This document shows, one piece after another, positions 26,245 to 32,500 of a stretch of DNA of 32,500 nucleotides; the first letter of the stretch is position 1, and each line of letters begins with the position of its first letter. The stretch is from NCBI GenBank assembly GCA_009746045.1, contig RPFO01000814.1:182501-215000 (forward strand), given 5' to 3'. Made by a program: the position numbers and the translations under genes. This stretch comes from Mesostigma viride. Its lineage: Eukaryota; Streptophyta; Mesostigmatophyceae; Mesostigmatales; Mesostigmataceae. The notes below the pieces were generated by a model. The model was not told where the DNA came from. It made no database searches and worked only from the letters and a program-made list of their open reading frames with translations.

Positions 26245-29200
26245 TCACTCAATGTAAGGGTTCTGCTTGTAGAACTTGATGTCCCGCAGCAACAACTGCA
26301 CAAAGAAGGCGGTCTCCTCCGGGCTTGCCACCCACCTGCCACCACAGGAATGGTGAGGACAAACCCACGGCAGGGCACCAACAGTGCATAACGCAAAGAC
26401 ATGCCGCCATGTACCATCAGTTAAACCGCAGATAGGATGCACAACATCAAGAAATGGCTAATCACACAAGAAACTCTAGTGACGTGCGGCCATGGTTATA
26501 GTTGGCAATTAGATAGGGGCCAACCTAAAGGATTGAGGGGGCTGCCTCTTACAGAAGGGGAGAATGCCATGACCACATGGCACTTAGTTAGGGATAAGCG
26601 CAGGGAAAAAATTACAATGAATCAAAGTGAAAACACAAGCCCCGTTCCCGGATAAGCTTAGAGCAAAGAACTGTATTGTTAATTGTCAACAGATGCCGCA
26701 TAAGAGATGGACCAGATGCCTTGATAACGGGCAGCAAGTTAATACAGGAGGCCGATGAATGATGATACCAAGGAACATCAACTTGAGCAAACAGGCAGCT
26801 GCGTACATGATCAAGCAGATTCTGTGGCGATGGATTGTGATATGCCAGCGATTTCGATTTCGATTGGGATAGGCATGAAATGGTTGTCTCGCTGGATACG
26901 TGAACTGCTCACACGACGAGGCTTATGCTCCGCGTCGTCTAGGAACAGAGGCAACAAGCGAATCCGGAAAAGCCTTGGAAAAGCTCACTTTGGAACTAAG
27001 AGGCTGTAACATGTGAGACGGTGCAAATGCCACAACCGCGGACAACACCTCAATAGAAACACACATGGCGTAGTAAGTGAAACAACTAAGCCCCAAACAG
27101 GGATAACTAAGCCGTCAACCAGGCCACCCACGTACAAGGGTACAAATTATAGCTCCAAGTGGTCTTTGTTTGGGATGGAGCCCATGCCCGTGAATGACAT
27201 AGTGGGAACCAGACAACAAGGAACGTGAGAAAAGTTTTGGAATAGAAGCTGATTAACAACCAAGAGAGGCTACACCAAGTTAGAGCACATGCCACGCATC
27301 AAGTTGGAGCACATGCCACGCATGAAATGATACCAGTTGGACGAGGAGGCTGAAAAACGCATTGGAGTAAAAGTTACAAGTGGAACCAGCGCGGGCGGGA
27401 ACATACAGGATGGAGCAGATGCCGCGCGTGGCGTTGTCGTTGCCGCTGACGGTGAAGCGGTCGCCCACATGCAGCATCTGGGAGGCCTGCACGTTCACGT
27501 ACTGCATCAGCGCCGACAGGCCCAGCGACTTGTTGCCTGTGGGCGCGTTCGTGGGCGTGGGGATGTGCATGTGTGTGTGTGTGTGTGCGTACACGTGCAT
27601 GTGGGCGGGTGAGTGTGCATCAGCATGTGGGTGTGTGCGTGTGTGCTAGACCATGATTTTGAAACCCTACGATGGTACCCTACGATGGTACCCTACGATG
27701 GTAACACCAATGTGCTTGTGGGTGGGTGGGAGTGCATGCGATGGAGGGATGCATGGGGTGCCAGATGGGGAGGGAAATGGGGGGATTCGTGTTACTACGG
27801 CGTGTTGCAAGCAGGGGGGCAGAAGGACACAGCGAGGAACACATGGGGGGAAGCTGGGGAGGGGCAAACCGGGGGGGAAATGGGTGGGTGGGGTGGGGTG
27901 GGGGTGTGTGGGGGGGGCACAACAATGAGCACACAAATGCGTATGCAAAACACAAGGCGGGCGGACATAGACCCGCATGTATGTGGCCGTGTGTATGTGT
28001 GCGTATGGCCGGCCCTTTGCTTGGGATGTGACTGTCCCTGTACACTGCCCGCATCATTAGTTTAATGACATAAAGAATTGCTCGAAAACTTTCCGCCTGA
28101 AAGCGTTAAAACAAACAAAGAAATTGTAATTAACCGTCCCCCCCCCCCCCTGGGCTTTGGATTGCATCAGAGATAAACTAGCAAACAAACAAAGTAAATT
28201 CATTAAGCCCTGGGGGGGTACTCTGGGGGAAACAGCGAGCTGAGACAACAGAAAATCAGGGGATCTCACCGTAAATAAGTACCCGCTGCCTTGAACGGCT
28301 GCATGACGAAAACATTAACAAAGAGTTTTCAATAAAGAAAGAAAAGCAGGGGCCCCTACTTGGCTCCCAACAATCGATCCAGGGTAATTCAAAATTCGAA
28401 GAGGGCAGAAACTGGGGGTGCATCAAAACTACTAATGCGGGCGGTGTATATTGACCTTATCAGTTAGCAAACAAGTGGGGGTGCATTAAAACTACTAATG
28501 CGGGCGGTGTATACTGACCTTATCCGTTAGCAAACAAAAACGCTTGGAAGTCATCCCCCGGGAGCCATTGAGTAACACTGGCCATGTGCAACCACCTCAA
28601 ATAGTTATTGAATCCCCGATTTCAATACTAGTAAGATTTTAATCAGTTTGTGGCTTACCGATATCCAAAAAAAATAGTGGTTTACCCCCCAAAGAAAATC
28701 AGTTGTGCGCGTACCGATATCCACAAAGACGTCTGTAGTAGATCATCCCCCCACGATGGCCGCGGTGGCCGGTGCACGCGCCGGGCGGAGGGCAGAGGCC
28801 ATCATCGGAGGGAAGGCCCGGGAAGACACGCCAGGGAGTGAAGAGAACCAGCAGAGGCATCGAGTACCAAAGAACCAGCGAAAGCATCCGATTGCACACA
28901 GGCCAGGCAAAGGGAGGAGCGATACATCCAACCGGCGTTAGCGGCGAACCTGAACCACGTCCTTGGGCAGGGCGAGGGAGAGCACAGCAAAGAGACAGGC
29001 CACCTCACTGGGCACGGTAAAAGGACGGTCCTGCCGGGCAAAGCGGGGCACCGATCGCAATTCGTAACCCACCCAGATTGAGATCATTCAAGTCGATCCC
29101 CTGATTATGCCGGCATCCATCACGCAAAGGCTCACCCACATAATGCATGCTTGCCGTTCTTGCCACTGCTAGAAATATACAAGCGCGTTCGCCCGCTGCT

Positions 29201-32200
29201 CTTCCGTCTCATCACGCCTCGCGGGTGAGGTGGATGGGCGTTGCCGGGCGTATTGTGCAACACAACCGCACCGGGTTGGCCCTTGGCCCACCAGACATAT
29301 GTCTTGCTGCTATTCATCACAAGACAGCATACCACATAAATAATCGGTCCCCATATGTTGTGAGAACAAGCCCTTTCCCCGTGCAGATAGGCCACACACT
29401 CGGGGGACATGCATGGTTGCTAGCTTGCTAACAAAACATTCGATTGCAATGTGCCGACCAGGGTGCACCGGTCGCCAGCATACACACAAGCTACACCATG
29501 GCCCAAGCCACAAGCCGACAGTTTTTCACCAAGCCACAGCGTGGCCCATGGCCCATGTAGCGGGAAAGCCTGGCCTTCAGGCTCCATAGTTCGCGATGCT
29601 TTCATGGACACTGGTGAGTATTTTAGTGGTAAGCAGATTGTCATTTTTCGGGAGATTAAATCCAGGGCCATCGGCGAGGCACTTTGGGCGAATTCATGGG
29701 CATCTTCTGAAGAGCGTTCAGCACTCACTGAGCACAAGTATCGCCTGCGCTAGAAATAGAAACGCGCACATCCAGGCGTGTCACACATCAAGGCGCGTCC
29801 ATACTCGGTGCGTGGTTCAAGAGTGCGAACACACCAGTGTGTGGATGCCTGAATGTGGGAACGCGAGAACTTGACCCATTATGCCATACTACACCATACT
29901 ATGTATAGCCTTTCCGTTACATACACACTATCCCAGTATGCATCATCTACTAGTAGAATACACTAGTTAGACTAGATATTAGTTATATGTATTAGTTTTA
30001 TTTATATATTTATATTCAATTATATTTCATTGTTATACTACTATATGATTAGTTATCCTACTAGTAGAATATACTAGTATGCCCTATTCCACTGGCAACT
30101 TTCAACTACTCTAGGATGTATATATTTACTACCACCATATAGAATATACTAGTATACCCTGTTCTGGTTACAAGGGTCTACACAGCTCCATGGGGTCCTG
30201 GAGGTTCCATACCAGCACTCGTCGCAGGCTGGTGACAAGCAACCCACACAGGCTGGCGGCAAGCAACCCACACAAGCCGGCAATCGCACAAGACACACAC
30301 CGCTGCCCCCGTTGAACGCGCAGAAAGGGAGCGGCGCGTCCACCATCTGCATCTGCACCGAGAGGGCAATGTCCTCCAGCACCTGCGGGGGGAAGCAGCA
30401 GGGCAAAGAAAGGAAGCGGCATTAGTGCAAAACAGGGCGGCAGCAGTATAGGGAGGAAAAGGGTGGCAGCAGCAGGGCAACAGCATGAAACGACATGATG
30501 GCAAGCGTGTGAGGTGGCCGCAGGACAAGAGTGGGAGGCAGGCAGCAGCAGCGGCAAGAAGTTGGAGAGGCATTCAGGGCAAAGAAAGGGGGCGGGAGAA
30601 AGAGTAAAAACATGAGGCGGCAGCAGGGCCTAAAGGGGGAGGTAGCAGTCAGGCAGCGCAAAAGCCTGCGCCAAGCATTGGGGTCTCATACAGGCCACAC
30701 GAGGGCAACGGTAGTGTAGCATGAGGCAGGGACTCAGGGTACAGCACACTGGGGAGGCAGCATTAGGGAAGTATGGCAGCACCAGCGCAGAAGTAGGGCA
30801 AGATTAGAGCAGTGCTTGGGCAGGGTGAGGGATGATCGAGCCAGGGACGTCAATGTGCCTAACAGGAAAAGTCGAGGGCTGATCCATAGGCAAAAAGGCG
30901 GAGGAGACGCGCATGGGAAACAAGGGAAGAAGTACCATCTAAAACCTCACACGCACGCAGGAAACCTCCTCCCCCCTGGTGGACATGCAAAGCTGCCAAT
31001 GTAGCGATCGCAGGTAGCCGCGCTTGTGCTGAAATGTGCTTACGGCGACATAGTTGCACGGCACAAGTGGTTCCAATGTGGCTAAACTCTCCCTCTCGCT
31101 TCAGCATGGAATGACCCACTTGATGATGGCCTATGGGATGGCATATGCAACCGCCAATTGCATCGGTGAACGCAATCGCGACTCGCATAAACAGGGGTTT
31201 GAACAGGCACTAGCTGCCATTCACAGGCATACAGCTGAACACCCAGCAGGGTACTTGGAGGAGCATCGAGCTAGGCATGCACTGTAGTATGTTGACACTA
31301 TGCCGGCATCCGTCCCCCAGTATAGCGTGGCCATTGAACTAAGGTTCATTCATCCATGATGGCCTCCATTTTGGACCAGGGCCCAGGCAGCCGCTTTAGA
31401 CCAGGCAGGCACTAAAGCTCCACCAGGCAGCTCCAATTCCAATTTGATAGCGCCTCACTCTAGCGCCTCCCTCTCGCGCCTCCCTCTCGCGCCTCACCTC
31501 GTGAGTGCGTACGAGTACCTCACTCTCGCGCCTCACCTCGTACGTCGTCTCCGTCTCGGGAATGATGCCGACCGAGCGCTCTTTTCGGATCACGTTGGCG
31601 CGCAGGTGCAGCCGCGCCGCCGCAGACGTCATGGTGGTCTGGCGGGTGGTGAAAACCCGGCGAGAAGTACGATGAACACATGTCATCGAATGGAAACAAA
31701 AACTACATCCCTTGACAGCCTTGAATCCATTCGAATGCCTTAATTTATTCCAACTAAATACTACACAAATTATAAACTACATGTGCCTGACTAGGCTAGT
31801 ATAGCTCTTAAATACTATACAAATTATGAACTACATGTTCCTGACTAGGCTAGTGTAGCTCTTAAATACTATACAAATTATGAACTACATGTTCCTGACT
31901 AGGCTAGTATAGCTCTTAAATACTATAAAAATTATAAACTACATGTGCCTGACTAGGCTAGTATAGCTCTTAAATACTACACAAATTATAAACTACATGT
32001 GCCTGATTAGGCTAGTATAGCTCTTAAATACTACACAAATTATAAACTACATGTGCCTGACTAGGCTAGTATTAGCTCTGGCAGTACCACTTACAAGTGC
32101 CATCAAAAACGTCGTTGTGAGATGAAACATGCCATGATCACCACCACCATGAACCATCATGACAATCCACAAAGCCGATCTCATGACCATCGACTTCACT

Positions 32201-32441
32201 TCGACATTGTCATGGCTCGCAGGGCCCAAAGTATTTCTCGGAATCGCGTGACTAAACCTCTCCAAAGAGCAACAGTTCGGAGGAGCTGGAAAACAAAACA
32301 TGAAAGGTAGCAGAGCCAGCCCGAAGCACAGGTTGGCTGATTGACAAACAACAAAACAAAACCACTAGCTCACACGCAGCAACCTACGTCCATGCTTTCA
32401 AGGTCCTCAAGAGTCAAGGCTTTCCCGGGGCATCTTGTACC
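26245..32441 (-). CDS. ISN1: IMP-specific 5'-nucleotidase (ISN1-like), C-terminal six exons, 5' part off the window
   Basis: Exons on the minus strand: 32441-32388 (least certain), 31638-31537, 30382-30301, 28732-28715, 27536-27407, 26335-26245; the window holds the last 158 aa. ISN1 hydrolyses IMP to inosine in the cytosol and is a HAD-fold enzyme. The pieces follow the yeast protein in order: ALTLEDLESMD; LHLRANVIRKERSVGIIPE; VLEDIALSVQ; PFCAFNGGS then DVFVDIG; NKSLGLSALMQYVNVQ; MLHVGDRFTVSGND (the HAD motif with catalytic-site Asp residues); ILWVASPEETAFFVQLLL, ending NPYIE. Phases agree at each junction (0, 0, 1, 1, 2). An alternative donor at 31519 instead of 31537 adds six residues (VRRESE) in phase. 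Introns are 0.7-1.6 kb. The HAD nucleophile motif must lie beyond 32500. Confidence 0.88.
27283..27330. repeat. 24-bp direct duplication
   Basis: GAGCACATGCCACGCATSAA appears twice, 24 bp apart, in the ISN1 last intron. Confidence 0.8.
27664..27702. repeat. 13-bp repeat ACCCTACGATGGT, three copies
   Basis: Three perfect units in the ISN1 intron between the microexon and the next exon, followed by G-rich sequence. Confidence 0.88.
28413..28538. repeat. 63-bp tandem duplication
   Basis: Two copies start TGGGGGTGCATYAAAACTAC at 28413 and 28476, over 90% alike by eye. In the ISN1 intron near the microexon. Confidence 0.88.
28641..28667. repeat. Decayed duplicate of the ISN1 microexon and its donor
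   Basis: AATCAGTTTGTGGCTTACCGATATCC at 28641 repeats AATCAGTTGTGCGCGTACCGATATCC at 28697 with a 56-bp offset. The duplicate keeps a strong donor (CG|GTAAGC on the minus strand), but its exon body has decayed into a T run. Confidence 0.8.
28715..28732 (-). other. ISN1: 18-nt microexon of ISN1
   Basis: On the minus strand CTACTACAG|ACGTCTTTGTGGATATCG|GTACGC. It adds the residues completing D-V-F-V-D-I-G, exactly the segment missing between GGS (exon at 30382-30301) and NKSLG (exon at 27536-27407). It has the required 1-to-1 phase. The family has D-V-W/F-V/C-D-I-G here, so skipping would delete a conserved active-site-side loop in frame. Confidence 0.85.
29935..30165. repeat. AT-rich island with repeated CTAGTAGAATAYACTAGT palindromes
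   Basis: The palindrome CTACTAGTAG followed by AATA(C/T)ACTAGT occurs at about 29949 and 30058, and a partial copy at 30140. The stretch between is over 75% AT, in contrast to its surroundings. It lies in the ISN1 intron just downstream (minus strand) of exon 30382-30301. Confidence 0.75.
30383..31536. other. ISN1 intron, no further gene seen
   Basis: Contains loosely repeated GGCAGCAGCAGGGCAA-type sequence at about 30390-30620 and a short CTCGCGCCTC-rich tract at 31450-31536 next to the donor. Open frames here lack support. Confidence 0.5.
31756..32079. repeat. 54-bp tandem repeat, six copies, ISN1 intron
   Basis: Units begin AAATACTAYA at 31756, 31810, 31864, 31918, 31972 and 32026, each with AACTACATGT(G/T)CCTGACTAGG and CTAGTATAGCTCTT. 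Variants alternate between copies, which points to unequal exchange. The period is very regular. Confidence 0.94.
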
Positions 32442-32500
32442 CTACACTTCATACGTGTTGCTAATCTCTTCACTCTTTGCTCCTCTTCTTAGCGTCTCAC

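Noticed and set aside
28268-28283. CGGGTACTTATTTACG between AG and GTGAGA (minus strand) as the missing ISN1 exon
   Set aside because: It is 16 nt, breaks the phase required by the neighbours and does not give the family peptide. The 18-nt exon at 28715-28732 does.
29587-29753. Plus-strand frame with DTGEYFSGKQIVIFREIKS
   Set aside because: No ATG or splice context, no family recognised, and it lies antisense within an ISN1 intron. It may be a transposon scrap but I cannot support it.

Overview
This is eukaryotic nuclear DNA: three protein-coding genes are split by many GT-AG introns, with long introns full of simple repeats and a nest of non-LTR retrotransposons on the left. The GC-rich exons, C-rich intron ends and gene content (a UBXN11 homologue, known mainly from ciliated lineages, and an ISN1-type IMP 5'-nucleotidase) would fit a flagellated green alga, but the species cannot be fixed from the sequence and this is inference.

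Left third (1-10.3 kb): after the last exon of an unidentified gene (6-101, +) comes a layered retrotransposon nest. Two 5'-truncated copies of an unclassified element X lie in opposite orientation (about 1217-4470 + and 5215-4869 -). The + copy is split by two insertions of an ORF1-only retroelement: a truncated one (1440-2381) and a complete one (2476-4430) with an intact 448-aa L1-type ORF1 protein and a 13-bp target-site duplication. On the minus strand an old LINE, here LINE B (10045 down to about 6350, RT C-terminal part and 3'UTR), is split by a second full-length ORF1-only element (7591-9653) and by a truncated relative, LINE A (6559-7295). I can read target-site duplications of 10-13 bp for six insertions (five exact, one with a single mismatch), so the order of events can be reconstructed. 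The ORF1-only family is not followed by any ORF2 inside its target-site duplications, ends in a short stem-loop plus a TTAA-rich tail, and recalls mammalian HAL1 ('half-L1').

Middle and right (10.4-32.5 kb): three housekeeping or cilium-associated genes. Prefoldin subunit 3 (minus, 10433-16071, six exons, 189 aa) and UBXN11 (plus, 16914-25370, seven exons, 771 aa) are divergent from an 842-bp shared upstream region. UBXN11 and ISN1 (minus, 26245 to beyond the right edge) converge, with 874 bp between stop codons. In the proposed models every exon junction keeps phase, and the assembled proteins follow their families' domain order end to end. ISN1 has an 18-nt microexon with a decayed duplicate next to it.

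The introns carry tetra-, hexa-, nona- and trinucleotide arrays and 13-, 25-, 54- and 70-bp tandem repeats. Two C-rich tetranucleotide arrays run right up to a 3' splice site, and several repeats duplicate splice-site neighbourhoods, which suggests intron growth by local tandem duplication. The genes do unrelated jobs: tubulin/actin folding, ubiquitin-like adaptor function and purine nucleotide turnover. Nothing suggests an operon or cluster.
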